A stretch of 51,395 nucleotides of DNA from a virus, in IMG/VR virus record IMGVR_UViG_3300044858_006691, positions 1 to 51,395 of that record; one strand, written 5' to 3'. The first letter of the stretch is position 1. Every line of letters starts with the position of its first letter. Positions 1-8,253 of the stretch are shown one piece after another. The notes under the pieces are model-generated. The model had not been told where the DNA came from and did not search any database. It saw only the letters and a program-made list of their open reading frames with translations. A program made the translations under genes and the position numbers.

Positions 1-426
1 TCAAAAAATGACAGGATGCCGCAGGCAACTCGGTTTTTGAAGGTGGTAGGGATAGAGCCTTACGATCCAGCTCCAAATGCCATGTAAACCGATAAAATCG
101 AAGTCTGGCAAATCTGCTCGGTTGGCAAACTCGGCAAACGCTTCATCATACAATTTGGCATTCGCACCAGAGGCAGCGATTAGGTCTTGGGCAAAAGCCG
201 CTTGGCTCGGATTAAAGTCGGTACCTTGCCACGATGTAACCGAAGCTGCTGCATGCAAACTAGCAGACAATCCCTGCCCAAATCCCAACTCGCAGGCATG
301 ACCAAATTCCGGCACATTTAATCCCGAATTCAAAAATGCCAGCTTCGCACGTAGGGGGTTTAACTCCTGATAATAGCCAAAAGTATAGCCAATGTCGGCA
401 ACATAACCAGCGCTCCAATCACTCAT
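1..426 (-). pseudogene. class I SAM-dependent methyltransferase, truncated
   Basis: The start at 426 follows an AAGGA ribosome-binding site. Residues 1-119 look like the N-terminus of a class I methyltransferase: the ACELGFGQG stretch near residue 44 is the SAM-binding motif I, and GTDFNPSQ and FDFIGLHGIWSW follow in the usual order. Proteins of this type normally run several hundred residues further. Here the last ~20 residues before the stop are unrelated and Arg/Pro/His rich, so the reading frame leaves the family after GIWSW. The cause is either an insertion starting near position 59 or a frameshift. It lies downstream of the S-layer-like gene, where modification enzymes are common, but a link in function is inference. 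Confidence 0.6.
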
Positions 427-449
427 CTTGATTCCTTATTTAGTTGAAC

Positions 450-555
450 GGGGTCAGACTCGATTGGTTTTTCAATCAAGTCTGATCCATTAGTCTTATT
501 GTAAGTCGAACCGAAACACACTCGATAGAAATTTCCACCCATCGAGTCTGACCCC
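450..555. repeat. REP-like inverted repeat element (GGGGTCAGACTC family)
   Basis: GGGTCAGACTCGATTG at 451-466 faces CAATCAAGTCTGATCC at 473-488 and forms a hairpin. A third copy, ATCGAGTCTGACCCC, lies at 541-555 in inverted orientation. Short elements bounded by GGGGTCAGACTC are scattered in many beta- and gammaproteobacterial genomes and resemble REP sequences mobilised by RAYT transposases. No transposase is present here. The element sits between the broken methyltransferase and the S-layer terminator. Confidence 0.6.
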
Positions 556-563
556 ATTATACG

Positions 564-594
564 AAAAACCCCACCCCCTTGTGAGGGGTGGGGT
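564..594 (-). terminator. intrinsic terminator of the S-layer-like gene
   Basis: ACCCCACCCC (568-577) pairs perfectly with GGGGTGGGGT (585-594). On the minus strand the stem is followed by five Ts (complement of 564-568). It lies about 55 bp beyond the stop codon at 649 and fits rho-independent termination of that gene. Confidence 0.85.
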
Positions 595-648
595 ATCAAG
601 TGGCTTTGATTGGCGCCCTGACCGTTAAGTCAAGGCGTCAACTTTCAA

Positions 649-3600
649 TCAAGCAATGTAGAGCGTATCAGCATCAGAGCTGAACGATGCAGTGCTCAGG
701 TCAACCAAGCCGGTGATCTTGACAATCACATCGGAGTTGTTCAGGAAGGTCACACCGCCGGGTTGAGCATGCTCAACCACGAAGGTGTTGCCACCGTATT
801 GGAACCAGGCCACATCACCTTGCGAACCGTTGGCGATGGCAGCGTTGGCCAAATCCTGGAACACGGCTGTGTCACCCAGAGTCACCTTGGCAGGCAGGAA
901 TTTGGCAGCAACAGCACCAAACTTGATGGCATCGCCAGATGCCAGGTCGGTGATGGTCGCATAGCTGTTCACGTTGGTTGTGGCATCGGCCACATCAAAC
1001 GTGTCGTTGCCTGCGCCGCCAGTCAAAACGGCCAGGTCACCGGTCACAACCAATGTGTCAGCACCGGCGCCACCATTGAGCTTCTGGCCGCTGCCTGTGG
1101 CAGTCAGGCTGTCAGCAGCAGAACCACCAGTAACTTCGGCGGCTGTCACTGCAGTGCTGAAGCTCAGTTTGCCTGTCAGAGCAGATGCATTGACAGAAGT
1201 CAGCACTGTGCTGGCAGCAGTCAAGTCCAGGTTGGCATTGCCTGCGACCACGATGGCTTTAGCAGCTGCGTCGGTCACAGTCAATGTGGCTTTGCTGATC
1301 GTTGCGAGACCTGTCGTGTCGTCAACTGGCGTTGTGTCAGTCACTGTCAGATTGACAGTTTCCACACCTGCAACAGCCACAGCACCGAAGTCAACGTTAG
1401 CGGCATCCACCTTTGTGACAACGTTGAAGCTGTCGGCGGTACCGGTAGCGTCTGTCATGGTCACAGTGGATGTGGTGGCGGCAGCTGTCAATTCCAGTGT
1501 GCCGTTGTTGGCCATTTCGGTAACAGTCAGACCGGAGGCTTGTGTAGCAGAGAATAAAGTGGCCGTAGCGCCCGTAACATCAAGGTGGCCGGAGTTGCCG
1601 CCATTAACAGCCAATGTCACGCCGTTCTGCAGAGTACCGGTCCTGGTAGCGCCAGCCACTGATCCACCCGTAATGACGCTGACATATTGTGCAGGCGTCA
1701 GAGCAACGGTCGTGGAAATGGTCAACCCGTAAATAGACAACGTGGAGTTTGCAGGCATGTTGACGTTGAACAGCAGAGTGGAAGTCGTGCCGTTGATAAT
1801 AATGTTGTTGTGAAGAACCGTATTGCTGCCAGCAGCTGCGCCGGCACTCACAACGTAGTCAATACCATCAAGATTGGCGAGGTTGACCGATACCACGCTG
1901 GCTGCCTGACCCAAGCTCAGCTTCTCGAAACCATCAATTTTTGTCTCGAAAGTATCGGTGGTCGAAACCGATGCCGCGTCTGCTGCAGCCATCACCAGGG
2001 TGTCTGTGCCTTCGCCGCCAGCCACATTGGCTGTCAAAGCCGATGTGCCTGTAGCCAGAGTCACGCTGTCATCACCAGCGCCAGTGCTCACGGCTTTAGT
2101 CACTGTGGTGGACGACAGTGTCACTGCGTCAACGCCAGCACCGCCGGTGTAAGTGGCTTTGGATGCATCAACCGTTGCTTTGACTTTGCCGGTGGTGCCG
2201 GTGGTATTCACGGCAGTCACTGTTGAGCCAGAAGCGTCGATGGTCAGGCCAGCAGCACCGGTCACCGTCACTGTTTTCAGTGCCGAGAGTGTGGAGCCGG
2301 TCAAGTCCAGAGCGACATCGCCCGACACGGTGAGGGCAGTCACCGCTGCAGCGGTCAAAGCCGTGGCCGATTTAGTGCCCGTTGTGCTGACGTTCAAAGC
2401 GGTGTATTTGCCAGCGGCGTTAGTAGCACCGTCCAAGCTCACTGCGCCAGTGACTTTGTCCAGGGTCAGACCCAGGGTTGTTGCCGTGTTGTTCCATGCA
2501 GCGAACGAACCTGCGCTGTTTGCCAGCGACAAGGTGGCCAACGCATCAGACTTAACGAAGCTGGTTGCAGCATAACCGGACAAAGTGGCTGTGGTGATCG
2601 AATCGGCTTTGGCCGCGTCAGCGTAGCCATAATCGATCACTTGAACCACACCACCTGCAACACCCATCTTGCCTGTCATTGCGTCGAATGCAGCGACACC
2701 AGCGGTCTTGTTGGCAGAAGCAATGTTGGCAGTAACAGTGATTGCTGTGTTGCCAGCCGCTGCAGTAGATGCTGTGGCGTCCACTTTAGAAGCAGAGTTG
2801 GCGGTGGTCACTGCACCAGTGGTGTAAGTACCAAATGTGCCTGAATAAATGCCGTTACCAGCGGGTGCAGCACCATGGGTGGCGCCTGCGCTCAGGTTTG
2901 CAAATGCCGCAGCAACTTCAGCAGCTGTCAGGGCTTTTGCAGCCGTGAAAGTCAAACCACCCACAATCACGGACTCTGTGGCAGCCAATGCGATGAAGGT
3001 CACTGTATCCACTTGCTTGACACCAGTGACAGCTGGTACTGCGTCAACAGCAGAAACAGCAGACGATTGGCTGACAGTCACGGCCGTGGTGGACGTGCCA
3101 CCCGTCACGGTCACAGCGCTCTGAGTCACGCCGTGGCCGGTGTTGGTTGTATCAGTTGCGGCGGCAGCCGAAGAAGATGTGGCTGTTTGAGTCACAGTCA
3201 CGGTTGTGCCGCCAGTTGTCTGGATTGCACCGCGTGTAGCCGCAGTATCGGCAGCAGCGTATGCAGCGCCAGTCGTTGTCACGGTGATCGCGCCAGAGGG
3301 CTGATCCGTAGCGTCACCGCCCTGACCCACAGTCACAGTGCCCGAGGTGGCTTTGGAAGCAGTGACGCCCACTGTCGTGCCGCCGTCGATGGCGATGTTG
3401 CCAGATGTTTGATTGGTGTGCGTCACAGACACTGCACCAGCGCCCACAGTGGTGGCACCGATGGTCACAGCTTGGGTTGCAGTTGCGGCTGCTACGGTGG
3501 CAGAGGCTCCACCATTCAATGTGACAGCGCCTGTTGCACCAGCCACCGACACGTCAGTGGTGTTGGCGGCTGTCAGTGATACAGCAGCACCTTGAGTCAC

Positions 3601-3882
3601 ATTCAAGCCCGTCAAACCAGTCCAAGTCGAAACGTTGGCTGTCAAGTCAACTGCCGAGCGCACATTGGCGGTTTCAACATTTTTGACGGAAATGACAGGC
3701 AAAGCAGTCACGGCTGTGCCAGCAACGCCAGCGCCGTTGAGAACATTCAGAGTCAAGGTGTCATTGCCAGCGCCGCCATCAATGGAGTCCAGCGTTGTCA
3801 TGGTCGTTGCAACTGCGTTAGTTGTGCCGTCAACAATGGCATTCACCGTGTCATTATCGGCACCGCCAACCCATGTATCCAC
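649..3882 (-). pseudogene. S-layer/RTX-like type I secreted surface protein, 5'-truncated
   Basis: The 1077 residues are dominated by Ala, Thr, Val and Gly with almost no Cys. They consist of beta-strand repeats punctuated by calcium-binding-like motifs (GGAGNDTLTL near the start; GGAGADTLVV and GGAGNDTFDV near the end). The C-terminal ~100 residues, ending DADTLYIA, resemble the uncleaved secretion signal of RsaA-like S-layer proteins exported by type I systems. The only available start is a GTG without a Shine-Dalgarno. Upstream the frame stays coding-like (LAITLTPGV) for nine codons to a TAG. Related proteins carry an N-terminal anchoring region of 200 or more residues before such a TLTTGVDTF-like junction. 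The N-terminal region therefore appears missing, and the gene is probably inactive or part of a split gene. Confidence 0.7.
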
Positions 3883-4125
3883 ACCAGGAGTGAGCGTAAT
3901 AGCCAGCTACTCTGCAATCCCTTTATAAGTCAAAGACTTACGCGAGTTTTTAAGCCCTCGAAGCACCCACTTCCGACCACTTTCCTACCGCAAAAGGCAT
4001 ATTTTCAGTCTGATCGGATATTTCTTTTGTCTTTTCAAAGACTTAGCCGCGTCACCTACCTATATAGACGCAATTTGCAGCCAATCCGACGTACCAACTA
4101 CCTACCAACCGAAGCCATCTAGTGC
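3883..4125. other. AT-rich intergenic region with short repeats
   Basis: No gene is recognisable in this stretch. It holds the perfect dyad TAAGTC-AAA-GACTTA (3926-3940). The 11-mer TCAAAGACTTA occurs twice in direct orientation, at 3930-3940 and 4035-4045. Such a small dyad with a 3-nt centre has the shape of a tyrosine-recombinase core site, but no partner repeat can be located in the window. Confidence 0.4.
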
Positions 4126-4160
4126 AAAGGCCACCCAATGTGTCTCATCAGGTGGCCTTT
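4126..4160 (-). terminator. intrinsic terminator after the UDG-like gene
   Basis: AAAGGCCACC (4126-4135) and GGTGGCCTTT (4151-4160) form a perfect 10-bp stem with a 15-nt loop. It lies about 30 bp beyond the stop of the minus-strand gene ending at 4191. The symmetric A and T ends could let it work in both directions. Confidence 0.75.
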
Positions 4161-4190
4161 GTGCCTTTTGGGCGGCTCGGGATGCTGTGC

Positions 4191-4760
4191 TCATTGTGGC
4201 GCATCAGGCGGATTTTGTGCCTGCAGCATTCGGAAAACGGCGATGTTCTCAGTGGCTGCCCGGGCGTTCGCTTGCTGTGCGCGGGCGGAGGTATGGTGAC
4301 ACGCAAGTATCCGTGCCCGGGTGATCGTGGACAAGAAAACGTGCGCTTTGCGCGCGGCCGAGCCAACCAAGACGATGGCTTCGAGTCTCGGTAAGGCGGC
4401 AAGCAGCTGCGGCAGATACGCCATGCCTCGACGGACGTCCTCGCCGGTCGCTGCACGAATCGATGCGCAATCAGGCGTGCCGAGGTACCAGGGCACAATG
4501 TTCCACACGGCAATCTCCCCACGCTGGACACCCGCCTCCTCCAACTGTCGTTTGAAGTTGCAGGCGGATGGGTCGGGGTTATCAAAGGAGATTTTTCCAG
4601 TTTTCAATGCCTGAGGACCTGGCGCCTCCAGCAGGAAAAGAAACTTCGCCTGCTCGTTGCCATTCAACGGGTCGAATCCGGGCACCGCCTCGGGTTCGCC
4701 AAGGTCAGACCGGATCTTGCTGACGAACTGCTCCAGAGCCCCAGTCATTGGGGTACTCAC
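4191..4760 (-). CDS. uracil-DNA glycosylase superfamily protein
   Basis: The 189 residues carry the hallmarks of the UDG-like fold: FLFLLEAPGPQ (about 40-50) at the position of motif A, the NIVPW core strand (87-91), and HHTSAR (155-160), which matches the HPS-type motif B that holds the flipped base. Family members remove uracil or act on other damaged bases; the substrate here is unknown. The GTG start overlaps the stop of the upstream regulator by 4 nt (GTGA), so the two genes form an operon. An ATG at codon 5 is an alternative start. It could be a host gene or element cargo. Confidence 0.75.
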   Translation of the reverse strand: MSTPMTGALEQFVSKIRSDLGEPEAVPGFDPLNGNEQAKFLFLLEAPGPQALKTGKISFDNPDPSACNFKRQLEEAGVQRGEIAVWNIVPWYLGTPDCASIRAATGEDVRRGMAYLPQLLAALPRLEAIVLVGSAARKAHVFLSTITRARILACHHTSARAQQANARAATENIAVFRMLQAQNPPDAPQ

Positions 4761-5011
4761 TGCTGCGCGCCACTCGGCGCGCTAGTGGCTTTGAGAATGA
4801 CGCCAATCGCCCCGTCATCGCGGGTGACGAATTCGATGCCGGCCAGGGTCAGGGCCTTGGCCACCTTGTTGAGCGTGGAGCCTCGGCTGTCAGCCAGCGC
4901 CCCTTCCATGCGCAGCAGCGCTGACATCGAGATGCCCGAGGCCTTGAGCAGGTCGTCCCGGCTCCAGCCCAGCATCGCGCGTGCGGCGCGGATCTGTCTT
5001 CCGTCGATCAT
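4757..5011 (-). CDS. XRE-family helix-turn-helix regulator
   Basis: The start is set at 5011 because AAGAAGGAG lies 6 nt upstream; a longer frame to 5080 lacks a ribosome site. The 84-residue product begins MIDGRQIRAARAMLGWSRDD and contains a Cro/CI-type HTH (about residues 5-55: RAARAMLGWSRDDLLKASGIS, then ALLRMEGA). A short tail matches small XRE proteins in which an extra strand (GIEFVTRDDGAIGVIL) follows the HTH. It is divergent from the integrase gene 110 bp away and could regulate both itself and the integrase. Its partner downstream is the UDG-like gene. Confidence 0.8.
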   Translation of the reverse strand: MIDGRQIRAARAMLGWSRDDLLKASGISMSALLRMEGALADSRGSTLNKVAKALTLAGIEFVTRDDGAIGVILKATSAPSGAQQ

Positions 5012-5083
5012 GGTCGACTCCTTCTTGGGTAGGTAAATATTCTGATCTATTAGACGCTTTTTATGTCCTTTCCGGCGCATTGT

Positions 5084-5123
5084 ATCGTAGTATGACCCTC
5101 AATAGATAGAGGAGCACTACGAT
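5084..5123 (+). promoter_or_regulatory. stem-loop covering the integrase ribosome site and start
   Basis: ATCGTAGT (5084-5091) pairs perfectly with ACTACGAT (5116-5123). The right arm includes the first two bases of the int start codon, and the 24-nt loop contains its GAGGAG Shine-Dalgarno (5109-5114). In mRNA this would place the start codon in a helix and could restrain translation of the integrase. Confidence 0.5.
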
Positions 5124-6315
5124 GCCAGCACAAGCGTTGACGACCGAATTCCTGGCCACGCTGCCAGGTCGCGAGCCTGCCTCCGGGGCTGTGAGTTACT
5201 TCGATACGGAGATCAAGGGCTTCCTGCTGGAGCATCGCGCCAGTGGCGGGGCGACCTTCTATTTCCGCTACCGCGATGCGGCCGGCAAGGTGCGGCTGAA
5301 CCGGATTGGCCGGGCTGATGAGATTTCGGTGTCGGACGCCCGGGCCAAGGCGCACAAGATGAAGCAGATGGTCACCGAGGGTGGCGACCCAAAGGTGGAG
5401 AGCCACCGCTTCAAGGATGTGCCGACCTTCGGGGATTTCGTGGCCGAGCGTTACCTCCCCTACGCCAAGACCCGCAAGCGCAGCTGGGAGACGGACGAGA
5501 CGATGCTGCGCAACCATCTGCTGCCGGTGTTTGCCGAGTTCCGGATGAACCGGATCACCCGCTCCGATGTGGTGGCCTTCCACCACGCGGTGTTCGAGAA
5601 GGGCTACGCGGCGGGCACCTGCAACCGGATGATCGTGCTGATGAAGTTCATCTACAACTGCGCGATCCGCTGGGACATCCTGCCGCCCAAGAGTAACCCT
5701 TGTGATGGCGTCGAGCCCTTCGAGGACCACGGTGCGCGGGAGCGGTATCTGACCACCGACGAGGTGCAGCGGCTGTTTGATGAACTCGACACCAACCGCA
5801 ATGTGCAGGTGGGCCAGGTGATCCGGCTGCTGCTGTACACCGGTGCCCGCAAGCGCGAGATCCTGGATGCGCGGTGGGACGAGATCGATTTCAACCGGCG
5901 GATGCTGACGGTGCCGGCGGCGCGCTCGAAGTCGAAGAAGCCGCGTCACATTCCGCTGTCGGACGCGGCAGTGGAGTTGCTGCTGTCGCTGCCCCGGCAG
6001 GAGGACATTCCCTGGGTGTTCTTCAACCCGAAGACCAAGAAGCCACCGGTGTCGATCTTCTACGCCTGGGACTCGATCCGCAAAAAGGTCGGGCTGGAAG
6101 AGGTACGGCTGCACGACCTGCGCCACAGCTACGCCAGTTTCCTGGTCAATGCCGGGCGGTCGCTGTACGAGGTGCAGAAGCTCCTCGGCCACCACGATCC
6201 CAAGGTGACGATGCGCTACGCGCATCTGTCACCGCAGGCGATGCTCGAGGCGGTCAATGTGGTGGGGAACGTCGTGGGGCGGCGGCCGGTCGCAGCCAAC
6301 ACCGGCGCACCTTAG
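5122..6315 (+). CDS. int: phage tyrosine-type site-specific integrase
   Basis: This 397-residue tyrosine recombinase catalyses phage integration and excision. The N-terminal ~95 residues match the DUF4102-like arm-binding region (YFDTEIKGFLLE...FYFRYRDAAGK). A core-binding SAM-like domain follows (about 100-205), then the catalytic domain with R243 (TGARKREI), the H331-x-x-R334 box (HDLRHSYAS), H357 (LLGHHD) and nucleophile Y366 (MRYAHLS). All catalytic residues are present, so it should be active. The start has GAGGAG 7 nt upstream. It is on the opposite strand from nearly all phage genes and marks the element edge. Confidence 0.95.
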   Translation: MPAQALTTEFLATLPGREPASGAVSYFDTEIKGFLLEHRASGGATFYFRYRDAAGKVRLNRIGRADEISVSDARAKAHKMKQMVTEGGDPKVESHRFKDVPTFGDFVAERYLPYAKTRKRSWETDETMLRNHLLPVFAEFRMNRITRSDVVAFHHAVFEKGYAAGTCNRMIVLMKFIYNCAIRWDILPPKSNPCDGVEPFEDHGARERYLTTDEVQRLFDELDTNRNVQVGQVIRLLLYTGARKREILDARWDEIDFNRRMLTVPAARSKSKKPRHIPLSDAAVELLLSLPRQEDIPWVFFNPKTKKPPVSIFYAWDSIRKKVGLEEVRLHDLRHSYASFLVNAGRSLYEVQKLLGHHDPKVTMRYAHLSPQAMLEAVNVVGNVVGRRPVAANTGAP

Positions 6316-6322
6316 GTGGCGG

Positions 6323-6811
6323 CTATGGCGTGACCTGCTGGCCCGCCGCATCAGCGCGGAAGTAGCTGTCCCAAAATTTCAGCGCCTCATCGAACAATTC
6401 GTTCAATGGGCGCTGCTCCCCTCCCTCCAAGGTCACGACGTACTCAGCTGGATGTTCGGAAACAGGACCACCTGGGCCGAAGTAGAACGTTGCCCCCAGC
6501 ATCTCCACATCCGTAGCCATCACATTCCCTTGCGGCCTGGTCATTCGAGCGTGCTTGTACAGCGTGGTGATGTCGTGCATCACCCCCAAGGCCGGGCACT
6601 GCTGTCGCAAGGTAGCTTGAAGATCGGACTTCTGCTGGCGCTGCGGATTCAAGCGTGGGTCCTCGAAGATCCAGTCGATCAGGTGCCACAGCGACGCCGC
6701 CAAGTTGAAGGCTTCCCTGGCCGTTGGATGCTGGCGGTAGTGCAGCGCGTTCGGGAGCACCACCTCCTGCCAGTATTGCGCCGGCGACTCGATGCCCAGT
6801 ATCGATGCCAT
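6323..6811 (-). CDS. unknown partner of the HEPN/Abi-like protein
   Basis: A protein of 162 residues with no motif I can name. It is rich in Trp, His and aromatic residues early on (YWQEVVLPNALHYRQ, LWHLIDWIFED). Its ATG at 6811 shares one base with the upstream stop (TGATG), so it is translationally coupled to the Abi-like gene. The tight coupling and position beside the integrase suggest a two-component defence or toxin-antitoxin-like cassette in which this could be the antitoxin, sensor or second effector. That assignment is inference. A GTG at 6814 is an alternative start. Confidence 0.6.
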   Translation of the reverse strand: MASILGIESPAQYWQEVVLPNALHYRQHPTAREAFNLAASLWHLIDWIFEDPRLNPQRQQKSDLQATLRQQCPALGVMHDITTLYKHARMTRPQGNVMATDVEMLGATFYFGPGGPVSEHPAEYVVTLEGGEQRPLNELFDEALKFWDSYFRADAAGQQVTP

Positions 6812-7527
6812 CACACCGCCTTGATGTTGGGCATGCCACCTGGGCCGGCCGCGTGGATGCTGTGGAAGCGATCCAGCAGACTGTGCAAGCGGGCGATATC
6901 GGGATTCAACCAGAGGAGCCAGGTTTCCGACTCCCTGACCAATGCCGGCAAGTTGGGCCAGTGCCAGACAGGTTCATGGTGGAACACCCGGTTACGCAGG
7001 GTGCGCAACTGTGCCGCATAAGGAGACTGATCTTTTCGGGTGCGCAGCTTGCGGGGCGCGTTGCCGAAAATCTTCGGCGCCATGACTGGCCAGAGAACCC
7101 GACTGCGCTCGTAACGAACATCCAGCAAGCTGGTCCAGAACCCAAACGTCAACTCCGCCACCACGCGCCCGGGGGTCGGACTCAGCCGGTGACGAGCGAT
7201 CTTTTGCTTGGCCTCCAGAACCTTGGAGGCATCCCGCTGATCCAGCCACGCGTCGTCGTACCAGTCCTGTCGCTGGAAATGCTGGCTGAGCACCTGATGG
7301 AACCGATTGCGCAACGTGATTTCACTCAGGTTGAGCAAGGGATACAGACTCTCACACAGTGCGATGTTCCAGAGGTAGAGCGCCACGGCCAAGTCACGGT
7401 CACCGCCCGCGTGGTTCAGGTAAGGCGCCAAGCGCTCGGGCGCGAAGGCTGCCTCGAGCTCCGACCAGGTGATCGTCGTGCCCGAGGGGGTCGGTGCTGC
7501 TTGGCTGCCGGAGCCTGTTTGTTGCAT
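6811..7527 (-). CDS. Abi-like abortive-infection protein with HEPN RNase motif
   Basis: The 238 residues match the Abi-like (Abi_2/AbiD-F type) family. The family region runs from LYLWNIALCESLYPLLNLSEITLRN-type helices (about 50-78) through VAELTFGFWTSLL (about 123-135) to LRNRVFHHEPVW (about 177-188). The last part contains the HEPN ribonuclease signature R178-x4-H183 (RNRVFH), with an extra His at 184. Proteins of this family stop phage growth, probably by cleaving RNA in infected cells. It is located directly after the integrase on the opposite strand, as cargo defence genes often are. GAGAGGG precedes the ATG. Confidence 0.85.
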   Translation of the reverse strand: MQQTGSGSQAAPTPSGTTITWSELEAAFAPERLAPYLNHAGGDRDLAVALYLWNIALCESLYPLLNLSEITLRNRFHQVLSQHFQRQDWYDDAWLDQRDASKVLEAKQKIARHRLSPTPGRVVAELTFGFWTSLLDVRYERSRVLWPVMAPKIFGNAPRKLRTRKDQSPYAAQLRTLRNRVFHHEPVWHWPNLPALVRESETWLLWLNPDIARLHSLLDRFHSIHAAGPGGMPNIKAV

Positions 7528-7742
7528 GGATTGCCCTCTCTACCTCGCCGTCAAGGCACAGCGGGGACTGGCAATCGGTGGCGGAGGTGTGTTATATTTC
7601 GTCTGCAGTCCCCGGGCTATTCCTCTCCCAGTCTCCAATGAGTCTGGTGATGAACCCGGGGTTAGTCTTTTCTGGGGTCGGAAAATCACAAATCCGTCCC
7701 CTGTCCAAGCCGTCATTTTACCGGCGCGCCCCACTACAAAGC
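7528..7742. other. intergenic region, no gene seen
   Basis: Between the Abi-like gene and the terminator of the late operon I see no coding sequence with a ribosome site. It should hold the promoter of the Abi-like/partner operon; an AT-rich TATAAC on the minus strand near 7590-7600 is a possible -10, without a clear -35. Confidence 0.35.
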
Positions 7743-7790
7743 AAAAATCCCCCGACCCCACCACCGGCGAAGGCAGTGAGATCGGGGGAT
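7743..7790 (-). terminator. terminator of the phage late operon
   Basis: ATCCCCCGA (7747-7755) pairs perfectly with TCGGGGGAT (7782-7790). On the minus strand five Ts follow the stem. It lies about 35 bp beyond the last lysis gene and would end the long right-to-left structural transcript, insulating the Abi-like cassette. Confidence 0.85.
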
Positions 7791-7824
7791 CGTCGTTTCA
7801 GGTTGTCGTGTTCGGCGGGACGGA

Positions 7825-8253
7825 TCAGCGGACCGGCCCTCGCCACTTGTCGAAGCTGCGCGCCCCGGTGTAGCCCAGATACCCGGCACCGAACAGCCAC
7901 CACAGGCTCTCGGGAACCGCACCCAGCAGCTTGTTCAGGTTCTCCGCTGCCTGGAAAACGTGGGTCGGCCACCAGATGCCGATGATGGCGCCCATCACGC
8001 ACAGCAAGATCACGCCGTAGATCACGTACAGGAAGGTCGGCCGCGCCCGGCTGGTCCAAGGGTCGGGCGAGTTGGCTTCGGCCAGGATCGCCGAGAGACT
8101 TGTCTGCATCTCTTGCAGTGCCAACTGCCCCTCGGCCTGCAGCAACGCGAGCTTGGCTTTTTCCCGCTCTGCCGGGTCCGGCACCAGGCGGTCGATCAGG
8201 CGACTTCCGGCATCGAGCAGACCCGGAGCCAAGGTGGTGAGTAACGGAGTCAT
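7825..8253 (-). CDS. holin of the 3-TM (HOLIN_3TMs) family
   Basis: The 142-residue product starts MTPLLTTLAPGLLDAGS. It has a charged coiled region (about 20-60), the RARPTF motif typical of this family at about 75, then two clear hydrophobic helices (FLYVIYGVILLCVMGAIIGIW; LWWLFGAGYLGYTGA) and a short basic tail. Holins of this type permeabilise the inner membrane to time lysis. The ATG at 8253 overlaps the endolysin stop by 4 nt. A longer upstream frame is composition noise, since it is the out-of-frame lysozyme region. Confidence 0.85.
   Translation of the reverse strand: MTPLLTTLAPGLLDAGSRLIDRLVPDPAEREKAKLALLQAEGQLALQEMQTSLSAILAEANSPDPWTSRARPTFLYVIYGVILLCVMGAIIGIWWPTHVFQAAENLNKLLGAVPESLWWLFGAGYLGYTGARSFDKWRGPVR

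Noticed and set aside
763-3928. Several long plus-strand reading frames opposite the S-layer-like gene
   Set aside because: They mirror the low-complexity Ala/Thr codons of the real gene, lack ribosome sites and have Cys/His/Ser-rich nonsense composition.
5012-6225. Long minus-strand frame opposite the integrase
   Set aside because: It is antisense to a well-supported integrase and shows His/Leu/Arg-rich shadow composition.
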